The position numbers and the translations under genes were made by a program. From assembly GCA_913056495.1 (NCBI GenBank), contig CAJXMO010000031.1, forward strand, positions 1 through 41,096: DNA of 41,096 bases, given 5' to 3'. The notes beneath the pieces were generated by a model. That model did not search any database. It was given only the letters and a program-made list of their open reading frames with translations, and was not told where the DNA came from. The DNA is from an uncultured Alteromonadaceae bacterium (GTDB lineage Bacteria > Pseudomonadota > Gammaproteobacteria > Enterobacterales > Alteromonadaceae). Of this stretch, positions 17,127 to 25,418 are shown in pieces. Within the stretch, counting starts at the first letter, position 1. The number at the start of each line of letters is the position of its first letter.

Positions 17127-17741
17127 ATGAAAAAACTGAGTTTATTATCTTTATCGGCGCTAGTATTGCTAACCAGTTGTGCCACGCCTCCGCCACAGCG
17201 GCCTGATAACCTGTGTGAAATATTTTTTGAACACAGGGACTGGTATGACGATGCAAAAGATGCACAGGAGAAGTGGGGAACCCCAATTCATGTTGCTATG
17301 GCGATTATGTATCAGGAAAGCTCGTTTAAACATGATGCGGCGCCACCGATGGAATACTTTTTATGGATAATTCCAATCGGTAGAGCGAGTTCGGCTTATG
17401 GATATTCGCAAGCAAAAACGCCTACCTGGGAAGACTATATGCGCGAAACGGACAGCTATGGCGCAGACCGGGATGATTTTGATGATGCTATCGACTTTAT
17501 GGCCTGGTTTATTTATAAAACGCATAAAGTTAATAAGGTTTCTAAATGGGATGCTTATAATCAGTATCTTAACTATCATGAAGGTTGGGGTGGTTATCGT
17601 AAAAAAAGCTATAATCGTAAACCCTGGTTGAAAAAGGTATCAGCCAAAGTTCAGCGTAGAGCTGAGATATATGGCAGTCAGCTCAAGGGTTGTGAAGAAG
17701 AACTCAGTCATGGTTGGTTATGGCGGCTCTTTTTTGGTTAA
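17127..17741 (+). CDS. Lysozyme-like (SLT-fold) lipoprotein
   Basis: A 204-residue lipoprotein: an 18-residue signal ending in the lipobox LTSC, so lipidation is expected at Cys19. The body resembles a soluble lytic transglycosylase fold: AMAIMYQESSFKHDA supplies a candidate catalytic Glu in the ES pair, SSAYGYSQAKTPTWEDY matches the G-Y-x-Q segment, and YLNYHEGWGGY the C-terminal tyrosine-rich part. It would act on peptidoglycan from the membrane. ATG 17127 is chosen; the longer TTG frame overlaps the gshA stop and adds residues before the signal. Enzyme activity is inferred from motif spacing. Confidence 0.75.
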   Translation: MKKLSLLSLSALVLLTSCATPPPQRPDNLCEIFFEHRDWYDDAKDAQEKWGTPIHVAMAIMYQESSFKHDAAPPMEYFLWIIPIGRASSAYGYSQAKTPTWEDYMRETDSYGADRDDFDDAIDFMAWFIYKTHKVNKVSKWDAYNQYLNYHEGWGGYRKKSYNRKPWLKKVSAKVQRRAEIYGSQLKGCEEELSHGWLWRLFFG

Positions 17742-17804
17742 ACTAGATTACCGATTTAAATTAGTGCCATTTCCATTTAATTTTGATGAGTTCAAATTTT
17801 TTAC

Positions 17805-17864
17805 TGTAGATCGGCGTTTACGCCGTTAGACTAGGATATTCAACGGCGTAAACACAGATCTACA
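17805..17864. repeat. Paired GTAG palindromes, inverted (REPIN-like)
   Basis: TGTAGATCGGCGTTTACGCCGTT at 17805-17827 is repeated inverted at 17842-17864, where 20 of 23 bases match its complement. Each arm holds its own small hairpin (CGGCGT/ACGCCG in the left arm). The layout, two GTAG-headed hairpins facing each other, is that of a REPIN. The hairpin word is a compensated variant of the CGACAT/ATGTCG hairpin at 3266 and 6081-6466. Confidence 0.75.
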
Positions 17865-18198
17865 AGATGTACTCAAACATTTAAAACTTTATGGTAACAG
17901 CACTCGTGCTTGGCCTGTTTTAATATCTTTGAGCATGAGTCTTCTAAGTGACTCATGCTCAATAGCACAGTTAGTTCCCATCATTTTAAATCAATTGTGA
18001 ATTTTTTAGATTGTTTTATTCTAAATTTATTCCGCTCAGTTGTACCTGAATTTAAAATAAACTCACTAAGTAAATCAATTCAAATATAAAACCCAGTTGT
18101 TTGTATTGTTTCCATAAAATGACTGATGACCAGTAAAGAGGTCTAACCTTAACTTTATATTAACATATTCTAATTCATCTATACTTGTGTTTAATAAA

Positions 18199-18393
18199 CT
18201 TCAACTCTAAATAATAAAAAGTTAGCTAAAGCCTTAAATTTATTGGCTTTTAGTTTTATTTCGTTTTCTAATGAGAGATTTTTCTTAGAACAAGGCGAAT
18301 TTGCGTACGTAATAGCTGGCTATTACTCGCGAATTCACTGCAGTTATCCGGAAAAATAGCCACTAGAAAGCAATTTGTTATTCAGAGTTGAGG
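18199..18393. repeat. Imperfect long palindrome, MITE-like
   Basis: About 195 bp. Terminal inverted repeats CTTCAACTCTAAATAA (18199-18214) and its near-complement at 18378-18393 match at 14 of 16 positions. Inner arms also pair, for example TTCGTTTTCTAATG with CACTAGAAAGCAA, and the core GAATTTGCGTACGTAATAGC can fold on GCTATTACTCGCGAATTC. A small extra hairpin (AAAGCC/GGCTTT) breaks the left arm. There is no transposase gene and no clear target duplication. The rest of the gap 17742-18467 holds only the palindrome pair at 17805 and AT-rich sequence. Confidence 0.65.
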
Positions 18394-18467
18394 TGATTAG
18401 GTCAAGCAATATTGAATATTGGATGTAAGTAAATACTTGCTTTTGAAAGATGCATCAGGAGTTAATT

Positions 18468-18920
18468 ATGTTTCAGGCGCAATCTATGTGCGGTCATAAG
18501 TGGATGATTAAAACACTACAGGGACAGTATTTATCTGTGCTAAAAGGTCAGGTTGGGTTAACACTGCGACCGGATGCCAATGCAGTCGACTGGACCTTTA
18601 AACCTGCTTTTGAATTTGGCCGCTATTATATTGAACACATAGAAACGGGCGAACGCCTGGTTGATGTGGTCAATGGTGGATTTGACTGCTGGAGTGTTGA
18701 ACAGGAATATAGCGGCTGTTTTGCATTTGTTGGTCAGGGCGGGGTATTCCGTCATTTTGATTTTAATATTGAAGATCAAGCCGATAAATCACTGGCGGAG
18801 ACGAATTTGGCCTTACCACAAAAGAGAAAGTTCAACCGGACTATCAAAAACGAAGCTTGTCGTCATTGTCAGAAACGGCTGACAGAATATTGTAACTGGA
18901 TCATTGAAAAGGGATGTTAG
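18468..18920 (+). CDS. Uncharacterised 150-residue protein with C-terminal Cys cluster
   Basis: I do not recognise a family. The start at 18468 has an excellent AGGAG six bases upstream, so the gene is likely real; an earlier ATG at 18450 would include that ribosome site. Residues 1-95 alternate short strand-like stretches (GHKWMIKTLQGQYLSVLKG, YYIEHIETGERLVDVVNGG) that recall beta-trefoil or fascin-like repeats. The last 35 residues are basic and hold CRHCQKRLTEYC plus a final Cys, perhaps a small metal site. There is no signal peptide or membrane segment. It is convergent with the receiver-TPR gene, 29 bp apart. Codon use is like its neighbours. Confidence 0.7.
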   Translation: MFQAQSMCGHKWMIKTLQGQYLSVLKGQVGLTLRPDANAVDWTFKPAFEFGRYYIEHIETGERLVDVVNGGFDCWSVEQEYSGCFAFVGQGGVFRHFDFNIEDQADKSLAETNLALPQKRKFNRTIKNEACRHCQKRLTEYCNWIIEKGC

Positions 18921-18949
18921 GTTCTGCATTCCCTTTTCAATTGAGTCTG

Positions 18950-20599
18950 TTATTGAGCGCTGCCGATACGCTGTTTATCGTATTGTTCGCTGCGGGCAAG
19001 CAGGGATTCATATCTGGACTGTTGTTGTGAATCAAGCTCGTGCTCTGCGATGACTTCCATGGCTTTCCAGTACAAGGCGTCCTGAATTTCTGACAACTGG
19101 TTTCTATGTTTTTGCTCAACCAATGCCTGTAACAAGTTCAGTGCAATGCGAACATTTTTAGGCATGAGTTTTAAGGCATCACTAAACGCCTGCATCGCAG
19201 GTTCAATTTGCTTTTGGTTGTAAAGTTGAACTGCAATATTGTTGAGTTGCCGCGGTGAAAACGGAATATCTCTTTTTTCCTGTTTTTCCTGTGCCATAAA
19301 TTTATGCAGGATTTTTTCATTGACGTCTTCTGAATCAAACGAAAAAGGAATATCTTCCAATACCGCAACGGCTTTATCCTGATACCCTATTTCATGCAAA
19401 GCTTTTGCACGGTCGAGATAATCCTCAAAAGTACAGCTGGTATATTGGTCAAACTGCAGTGAATCTACGAGTTGTTTAGCTTTGTCCTGTTCATCTTTGA
19501 TATAGTGCAGTCTGGCCTGAACAACCGCAATTTTATTTTTTGATTCAGCCGTTGGATGAAACTCTCGCTTGAGTGTATCCAGATATTTTTCCGTCTGTCT
19601 GGCAATGGCAGCTGATTCTTGCTCGGTTAGCGTTAGCGCATAGTCGATGCCCGCTCGGGCGACCGTTAGGTATAAATCCTCATTATCATGCAGTGAATGT
19701 TTGGCACAGCGTAACATGGTTTTGGCAGCCTCGTACTGGCCACCGTGATCGTGCAGTAATCGTGCTAAATTAATCACATTCTGGTGCCGGCTGATATTGC
19801 GCGGCGATAAGGCTTTCGCATCTTTGAACTGCTGATAGGCTAAATCATACTCATCGTGGTTGATATAATACTGAGCCAATAAATCCAGTGCCGCTAAGCG
19901 GGTTTCCGGCTTTTTAACCAGCTTATCTAAAATTGCTTTACCTGCATCTTCTTTATTTAAACCCAGATAGGCTTTGGCTAGACCTATCATTGCCCAGGTA
20001 AATTTTTGTACGTTAACAATATCAAAAAAATAACGGGCGGCTGCGCCAAATTCTTTTTTGGCCAGTAGAATATCCCCTTTTAAGCGCATGACCAGAGGGT
20101 ATAAGCTGCCTTGCTTGGGATTTTTTAAAACCGCTTCAATTTGAGTGAGTGCACTGTCTAAATCTTTATTTTCAAGTGCCCAGTATATTTTTTTCAGTTT
20201 ATGTTTTCGGTTAAGGACTCTTAAAACCCGGTCACTCAGTTCTTTTGAGGTAAAAGGTTTCGCCAAAAAATCATCTGGTTGCAGCTCTATAACACTGTTG
20301 ACCAAAGCGGCATCGGTTTCGGCGCTGGTAAAAATAAACGTGGTATCAAGCCGGATGGCGCCATTGTTTTTAAATTCTTCAAATAAATGATAGCCGTCTC
20401 TATCGCGACTGAGGTTAAATGAACAAATAATTAAATCAAACTGAACTTCCTGAGTGAGTCTGAGCGCATGTTTAGCACTTTCAGCTATCTGAATCGTTTC
20501 AAACCCAATTCTTTCTAAAGATTGTTTGAGAAACGTCTGTGCCAGAGGCTGGTCATCAATGATTAAAACCCGAGCATGTTTGATTAATTCTTGATTCAT
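18950..20599 (-). CDS. Receiver-TPR protein with phospho-acceptor Asp replaced by Ser
   Basis: A 549-residue cytoplasmic protein: N-terminal CheY-like receiver (residues 9-130) followed by TPR repeats to the end (for example near 150-290 and 440-500). Related receiver-TPR proteins occur in Shewanella, Vibrio (VieB-like) and Alteromonadales. The acidic pair DD (15-16), the FIFTSAE switch Thr and the LAKPF Lys are kept, but the acceptor position in DLIICSFNL is Ser60 rather than Asp. The domain probably cannot be phosphorylated in the usual way and may act as a fixed-state or protein-binding module. No DNA-binding or enzymatic output domain is present, so it likely works through protein contacts. 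Confidence 0.88.
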   Translation of the reverse strand: MNQELIKHARVLIIDDQPLAQTFLKQSLERIGFETIQIAESAKHALRLTQEVQFDLIICSFNLSRDRDGYHLFEEFKNNGAIRLDTTFIFTSAETDAALVNSVIELQPDDFLAKPFTSKELSDRVLRVLNRKHKLKKIYWALENKDLDSALTQIEAVLKNPKQGSLYPLVMRLKGDILLAKKEFGAAARYFFDIVNVQKFTWAMIGLAKAYLGLNKEDAGKAILDKLVKKPETRLAALDLLAQYYINHDEYDLAYQQFKDAKALSPRNISRHQNVINLARLLHDHGGQYEAAKTMLRCAKHSLHDNEDLYLTVARAGIDYALTLTEQESAAIARQTEKYLDTLKREFHPTAESKNKIAVVQARLHYIKDEQDKAKQLVDSLQFDQYTSCTFEDYLDRAKALHEIGYQDKAVAVLEDIPFSFDSEDVNEKILHKFMAQEKQEKRDIPFSPRQLNNIAVQLYNQKQIEPAMQAFSDALKLMPKNVRIALNLLQALVEQKHRNQLSEIQDALYWKAMEVIAEHELDSQQQSRYESLLARSEQYDKQRIGSAQ

Positions 20600-20700
20600 A
20601 AAGCAGACATTTATAAGAAGTGTATTTTTAAGTTTATATATTCTTGATTATTGATTTAAATCGCAATAATTACAAGCTTTGAGCGGCCGACGAGATTTTC

Positions 20701-20729
20701 CTTTTAATATGTCGTCAGTTCAGTATAAT
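20701..20729 (+). promoter_or_regulatory. Candidate promoter of the thi biosynthesis operon
   Basis: A perfect TATAAT occurs at 20724-20729, 13 bp before the TPP aptamer starts, which is a suitable place for a transcript start just ahead of P1. The -35 region is weak (TTTTAA at 20702-20707, 16-bp spacer). The rest of the gap from 20600 is AT-rich and shows nothing else. Confidence 0.5.
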
Positions 20730-20741
20730 CTCCGGTGAAAA

Positions 20742-20824
20742 CTTGTCGGAGTGCCTGTAAGGCTGAGATCGCGAAAGTGGGATCCGTCGAACCTGATCTG
20801 GTTAAAACCAGCGTAGGGAACAAG
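20742..20824 (+). promoter_or_regulatory. TPP riboswitch (THI element) upstream of thiC
   Basis: The conserved parts appear in order: GGAGTGCC, GGCTGAGATC, GAACCTGATCTGG, TTAAAACCAGCGTAGGGAA. P1 is CTTGT at 20742-20746 with ACAAG at 20820-20824. A long leader of about 260 nt separates it from thiC; AAGAGTA/TACTCTT just after the aptamer (about 20822-20848) can form a hairpin, but no terminator with a T tract is obvious, so the control mode is open. It would shut down the whole thiC-thiF operon when TPP is abundant. Confidence 0.96.
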
Positions 20825-21088
20825 AGTAAACATCTTTTTATACTCTTCACAGTCAGCTCATCGATTATTTTCAAAGTTTTGTTTTTAATGCCTCTGTATT
20901 GCGGTACATGAGTCTAAGCAATTTATTTGAAGATGACGATAGAGTGATTAACGCTATCAGCGTTTGTGAGTAATAGGTCAATATATCTGTTGCTGACCGG
21001 TGTGAGTATATCTTATTTATATCTTGTCCAGATTTGCATTCCGTCTTTATTCAGTGAAACTTTTAAACCACAGAGATAAAGGCATTTT

Positions 21089-23014
21089 ATGGCTACTAGC
21101 AATAGAAGAGAAAACCGAGCTGCGGCGCAGGAATTTATTAATAACCTGACCGGACAACCTTTCCCAAATTCAGAAAAAGTATATGTTGAAGGCTCTGACC
21201 CGAGTATCCGGGTTGGCATGAGACAGATTAATCTGACGGATACTTTTGTCGGTGGCGACAAAGACAACCCGCAATATGAGCCGAATGAACCCATTTGTGT
21301 TTATGATACATCAGGTCCGTACACAGACCCGAATATTGAAATTGATGTTCATCAGGGCTTGCCTAAATTACGTGAAAGCTGGATTGAAGCACGCAATGAT
21401 ACTGAATCTCTGGATTCTGTTACTTCACGTTTCAGTCAAAAGCGATTGGCAGACGAAGGTTTAGATCATATCCGTTTTGAGCATTTACCTAAAATTCGCC
21501 GTGCTAAAGCGGGTAAAAACGTAACTCAAATGCATTATGCCCGCCAAGGCATTATTACGCCTGAAATGGAATATATTGCGATTCGTGAAAATATGAAGCG
21601 TGCTGAAGTTAAAGATCAGATTTTAACTCAGCAGCATAAAGGACAAGCCTGGGGTGCTAAAATACCGGAAGCGATCACACCTGAATTTGTTCGTCAGGAA
21701 GTTGCTGAAGGCCGCGCTATTATTCCGGCTAATATTAATCACCCGGAAACTGAGCCTATGATTATTGGTCGTAACTTTTTAGTCAAAGTGAATGCTAATA
21801 TCGGTAACTCAGCTGTCACTTCTTCGATTGAAGAAGAGGTTGAAAAACTGGTGTGGTCAACCCGTTGGGGCGGTGACACTGTCATGGATTTATCTACCGG
21901 TCGTTATATCCATGAAACCCGAGAATGGATTATCCGTAACTCACCGGTTCCAATCGGTACTGTACCTATTTATCAGGCGCTGGAAAAAGTAAACGGTGTT
22001 GCCGAAGATTTAACCTGGGAAGTTTTTCGCGATACCTTGATAGAACAAGCGGAACAAGGCGTTGACTATTTTACCATTCACGCGGGGGTTTTATTACGTT
22101 ATGTGCCTATGACCGCAAAACGCTTGACCGGCATTGTATCTCGTGGTGGTTCGATTATGGCAAAATGGTGTTTAGCGCACCATAAAGAAAACTTTTTATA
22201 TACCCACTTTGAAGACATTTGTGAAATTTTAAAAGCCTATGATGTCTCTTTCTCGTTAGGGGATGGTTTACGTCCGGGATCCATTGCGGATGCAAATGAT
22301 GAAGCTCAGTTCAGTGAATTGCGTACGTTAGGCGAGCTTACAAAAATTGCCTGGAAGCATGATGTACAGGTAATGATTGAAGGCCCGGGGCATGTGCCAA
22401 TGCATATGATCCATGAAAATATGACAGAGCAGCTTGAGCATTGTGATGAAGCACCATTTTATACTTTAGGTCCGCTCACTACAGATATCGCACCTGGGTA
22501 TGATCATATTACTTCTGGTATAGGTGCGGCGCAAATTGGCTGGTATGGCTGTGCTATGTTGTGTTATGTAACACCCAAAGAGCATCTTGGTTTACCGAAT
22601 AAAGAAGATGTTAAAGAAGGTCTGATTACTTATAAAATTGCGGCTCATGCAGGGGATTTGGCAAAAGGTCATCCGGGTGCTCAAATTCGTGATAATGCGT
22701 TATCCAAAGCTCGTTTTGAATTCAGATGGCATGATCAGTTTAACTTAGGTCTGGACCCGGACAGAGCCCGTGAATATCACGATGAAACTCTGCCGCAAGA
22801 ATCAGGCAAAGTTGCGCACTTTTGTTCAATGTGTGGCCCTAAATTCTGCTCAATGAAAATTACTCAGGAAGTTCGTGATTATGCGGCTGATTTAGAAGCG
22901 AAAAAAATACAAATCGGCGAGTATGATGACAAGTTGTCTGCTGAGCAGGGCATGGCTGAAAAGTCTGCTGAGTTCAGAGAGAAAGGGGCAGAAATTTATC
23001 ATCAGGCAAAATAA
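21089..23014 (+). CDS. thiC: Phosphomethylpyrimidine synthase
   Basis: Radical SAM enzyme that rearranges 5-aminoimidazole ribotide into hydroxymethylpyrimidine phosphate, the pyrimidine half of thiamine. The 641-residue protein carries the long N-terminal ThiC-associated domain (FVEGSDPSIRVGMRQI-like start, then VYDTSGPYTDP) and the barrel core (MHYARQGIITPEMEYIAIRE, DLSTGRYIHETREWI, IEGPGHVPMHMI). The 4Fe-4S cluster is held by C579, C582 and C587 in CSMCGPKFC. AAAGG eight bases upstream sets the start. It is the first gene of the riboswitch operon. Confidence 0.98.
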   Translation: MATSNRRENRAAAQEFINNLTGQPFPNSEKVYVEGSDPSIRVGMRQINLTDTFVGGDKDNPQYEPNEPICVYDTSGPYTDPNIEIDVHQGLPKLRESWIEARNDTESLDSVTSRFSQKRLADEGLDHIRFEHLPKIRRAKAGKNVTQMHYARQGIITPEMEYIAIRENMKRAEVKDQILTQQHKGQAWGAKIPEAITPEFVRQEVAEGRAIIPANINHPETEPMIIGRNFLVKVNANIGNSAVTSSIEEEVEKLVWSTRWGGDTVMDLSTGRYIHETREWIIRNSPVPIGTVPIYQALEKVNGVAEDLTWEVFRDTLIEQAEQGVDYFTIHAGVLLRYVPMTAKRLTGIVSRGGSIMAKWCLAHHKENFLYTHFEDICEILKAYDVSFSLGDGLRPGSIADANDEAQFSELRTLGELTKIAWKHDVQVMIEGPGHVPMHMIHENMTEQLEHCDEAPFYTLGPLTTDIAPGYDHITSGIGAAQIGWYGCAMLCYVTPKEHLGLPNKEDVKEGLITYKIAAHAGDLAKGHPGAQIRDNALSKARFEFRWHDQFNLGLDPDRAREYHDETLPQESGKVAHFCSMCGPKFCSMKITQEVRDYAADLEAKKIQIGEYDDKLSAEQGMAEKSAEFREKGAEIYHQAK

Positions 23015-23122
23015 TTTAGCAGGTTAAATTAGAGCTAGCCGGGGTTGAGAAACTTTGTACTTAACGCCGGTTGATCTATTTAGCATGCTTGAATTTATAT
23101 TTTTCAGCTGCGGAAGATTGAA

Positions 23123-24220
23123 ATGAAAATTGCAGTGGTAGGCTCAGGGTTAGTGGGGCGCTTATTGGCCTGGCAATTAAGTCAGCATCATCAAATTACC
23201 CTATACGATAAAGATTTTAAAACTGCCAAACACAGCGCAGGCTTTATTGCGGCCGCTATGCTGGCACCGGTTGCTGAATCGGTAATCGCCAGTCAACTGG
23301 TGGTTGGATTGGGACAGCTATCGGTTAAGCTGTGGCCAAATATTCTGTCACAATTAAAACAACCCGTATTTTATCAGCAGGCGGGCAGCTTAATTCTGGC
23401 TCATGCTCAGGACAGAGGCGACTTAACCAGCTTTTGTCAGCGGCTGAAACTTCAGGATGGCTTAACGCAAGTTAATAGCCAACAAATTGCTGAATTAGAA
23501 CCGCAAATACAGGGGCGTTTTCATCAGGGAGTGTGGCTTGAAAATGAAGCTCAGATTGATAATCGAGCTTTGTATCAGGCTTTGTTACACGCACTGGTAA
23601 ATGCGGGTGTGCAGCAGATCGAAACGACTCATGCTGATATTACAGATAACCGGGTTTACGCAAATGGTGAGCAGACGGATTTTGACTGGGTATTTGACTG
23701 TCGTGGTCTAGGTGCTCAAGTGGATTTAAAAAAATTACGCGGCGTGCGTGGTGAAGTGGCCAGAGTTTATGCCCCCGAGGTCAAATTAAACCGTCCGATT
23801 CGGTTATTGCATCCAAGATATCCGATTTATATTGTGCCTAAACCGAACCATGAATATGTGATTGGTGCAACTGAGATTGAATCTGACAGTGATAAAGCGA
23901 TGACAGTTCGCTCGGCACTTGAGTTATTGTCTGCAGCCTATAGTGTGCATTCTGGTTTTGCTGAAGCGCAAATCACATCTCTTGATGCAGGGTTAAGACC
24001 TAGCTTGCCTGATAATGAACCCGCCATTATTACAGACGGCAAATGCATTCGAATTAATAGCCTATACCGTCATGGTTACTTGCTTGCACCCGCTGTGATT
24101 GCTCATGCGCTTAATTTGTTTAATCAACTGAGCGAGCAACAAACAAGATATTTTTATCAGGCTGAACAATTATCTGAATCTCACTTTAGCCAGCTTACCG
24201 GTCATTTTGAGGGTAAATAA
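23123..24220 (+). CDS. thiO: FAD-dependent glycine oxidase for thiazole synthesis
   Basis: Oxidises glycine to iminoglycine (dehydroglycine), the C-N donor for the thiazole ring, using oxygen. The 365-residue protein belongs to the DAO family: an N-terminal Rossmann motif GSGLVGRLLAWQLS, the FIAAAMLAPVAE segment, FDWVFDCRGLGA, RGVRGEVARV and a C-terminal INSLYRHGYLLAPAV. In aerobes ThiO replaces the anaerobe-compatible radical enzyme ThiH; no thiH is present in this operon, which fits. It ends 3 bp before thiS. Confidence 0.93.
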   Translation: MKIAVVGSGLVGRLLAWQLSQHHQITLYDKDFKTAKHSAGFIAAAMLAPVAESVIASQLVVGLGQLSVKLWPNILSQLKQPVFYQQAGSLILAHAQDRGDLTSFCQRLKLQDGLTQVNSQQIAELEPQIQGRFHQGVWLENEAQIDNRALYQALLHALVNAGVQQIETTHADITDNRVYANGEQTDFDWVFDCRGLGAQVDLKKLRGVRGEVARVYAPEVKLNRPIRLLHPRYPIYIVPKPNHEYVIGATEIESDSDKAMTVRSALELLSAAYSVHSGFAEAQITSLDAGLRPSLPDNEPAIITDGKCIRINSLYRHGYLLAPAVIAHALNLFNQLSEQQTRYFYQAEQLSESHFSQLTGHFEGK

Positions 24221-24223
24221 ATT

Positions 24224-24421
24224 ATGAAAGTTACAATTAACGGTAAACCGGTAGAGTTTACTCAAGCCCAATCTTTATTAAGTTTAGTTGAGTCTTTTGG
24301 TGCTCAGCCGCCATACGCATTGGCCGTTAATGGCCAGTTTATACCTAAAAGCCAGCATGCCAGTTATGCGGTTAATACGGGTGATTCCATTGACGTTTTA
24401 TCGCCGGTACAGGGAGGTTAA
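24224..24421 (+). CDS. thiS: Sulfur carrier protein ThiS
   Basis: A 65-residue ubiquitin-like carrier. Its C-terminal Gly-Gly (SPVQGG) is adenylated by ThiF and converted to a thiocarboxylate that donates sulfur to the ThiG reaction. The beta-grasp pattern (MKVTINGKPVEF, ALAVNGQFIPKSQ, GDSIDVLSPVQGG) is complete. It lies between thiO and thiG with gaps of 3 and 6 bp, as expected for a tightly coupled set. Confidence 0.96.
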   Translation: MKVTINGKPVEFTQAQSLLSLVESFGAQPPYALAVNGQFIPKSQHASYAVNTGDSIDVLSPVQGG

Positions 24422-24427
24422 CCCGTT

Positions 24428-25237
24428 ATGGATAATGTAAATCAGGCAATATCAGATACTTGGTCTATTTATGGTACTGAGCTGTCGAGCCGTTTATTAA
24501 TTGGCAGTGCTTTGTATCCGTCGCCAGCTATCATGCAAGAATCTATTAAACAGTCGCAAGCTGAAGTTGTGACGGTTTCACTGCGCAGACAATCGCCGGA
24601 AAGTGCAGGTGGTCAGGCGTTTTGGCAGCAGATTCAGTCACTGGGTAAAAAAATATTACCTAATACGGCAGGTTGCCATTCCATTCAGGAAGCGGTCACG
24701 CTGGCGCAAATGTCACGCGAAATTTTTGATACTGACTGGATTAAATTAGAGCTGGTAGGGGATGAGTATAACCTTCAACCTGACCCGATTGATTTGGTTA
24801 AGGCAACCGAAATTTTGCTTAATGACGGTTTTAAGGTCTTGCCCTATTGTACCGATGATCTGGTGATTTGCCGTCATTTGGTTGAGCTAGGCTGTGAAGT
24901 TTTAATGCCCTGGGGCGCGCCTATTGGCACGGGGAAAGGGCTATTAAACCCTTATGCCTTGTCGGCCATTCGGCATAGATTCCCACAAATTAGTTTAGTG
25001 GTGGATGCGGGCATTGGTTTACCTTCTCATGCGGCTCAGGCACTTGAGTTAGGATATGATGCCGTCTTATTGAATTCAGCGATCGCACAGGCTCAAGATC
25101 CTGTCATGATGGCTAAGGCGTTTAAATCTGCAATTGACGCCGGACGTTTAGGTTATCTTGGCGGACGTATGCCAGAAAAAGATACGGCTAATCCGAGTAC
25201 GCCGACTTTAGGTATGCCGTTTTGGCATCAGATGTAA
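24428..25237 (+). CDS. thiG: Thiazole synthase
   Basis: Builds thiazole phosphate from 1-deoxyxylulose 5-phosphate, iminoglycine and ThiS-thiocarboxylate. The 269-residue TIM barrel shows SRLLIGSALYPSP, EVVTVSLRR, LPNTAGCHS, a WIKLELVGDEYNLQPD segment containing the Schiff-base lysine, and VVDAGIGLPSHAAQALELGYDAVLLNS with phosphate-binding glycines. A GGRMPEKD tail follows. Slightly longer than E. coli ThiG (256) at the N-terminus. A 181-bp gap separates it from the next thi gene. Confidence 0.97.
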   Translation: MDNVNQAISDTWSIYGTELSSRLLIGSALYPSPAIMQESIKQSQAEVVTVSLRRQSPESAGGQAFWQQIQSLGKKILPNTAGCHSIQEAVTLAQMSREIFDTDWIKLELVGDEYNLQPDPIDLVKATEILLNDGFKVLPYCTDDLVICRHLVELGCEVLMPWGAPIGTGKGLLNPYALSAIRHRFPQISLVVDAGIGLPSHAAQALELGYDAVLLNSAIAQAQDPVMMAKAFKSAIDAGRLGYLGGRMPEKDTANPSTPTLGMPFWHQM

Positions 25238-25302
25238 GGGGTATGCATTTTAGACGCGATTATTTTAGCAAAAACGCTGTAAATATATCCCGATAAGCTT
25301 GG

Positions 25303-25322
25303 ATATTTCATCCATGAAATAT
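25303..25322. repeat. Perfect 9-bp inverted repeat between thiG and thiDE
   Basis: ATATTTCAT and ATGAAATAT flank CC. It lies in the only sizeable gap of the thi operon, 97 bp before the thiDE start. There is no T tract, so it is not a standard terminator. It could be an operator, an mRNA processing hairpin or a stability element. Confidence 0.6.
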
Positions 25323-25418
25323 ACATTATTGCTATAAATAATTCGCATCTATCAGCTGAAATTTTACTCAAATTTCAGTTCATCAAAATTTATGAGAAAA
25401 ATAGAGTTAGAGAATTTC

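Noticed and set aside
18199..18393. Insertion sequence
   Set aside because: No transposase frame fits within 195 bp; only a non-autonomous element or structured RNA remains possible.
23015..25391. A thiH gene expected in a thi operon
   Set aside because: No radical-SAM CxxxCxxC gene is present; thiO supplies the imine instead, so nothing is missing.
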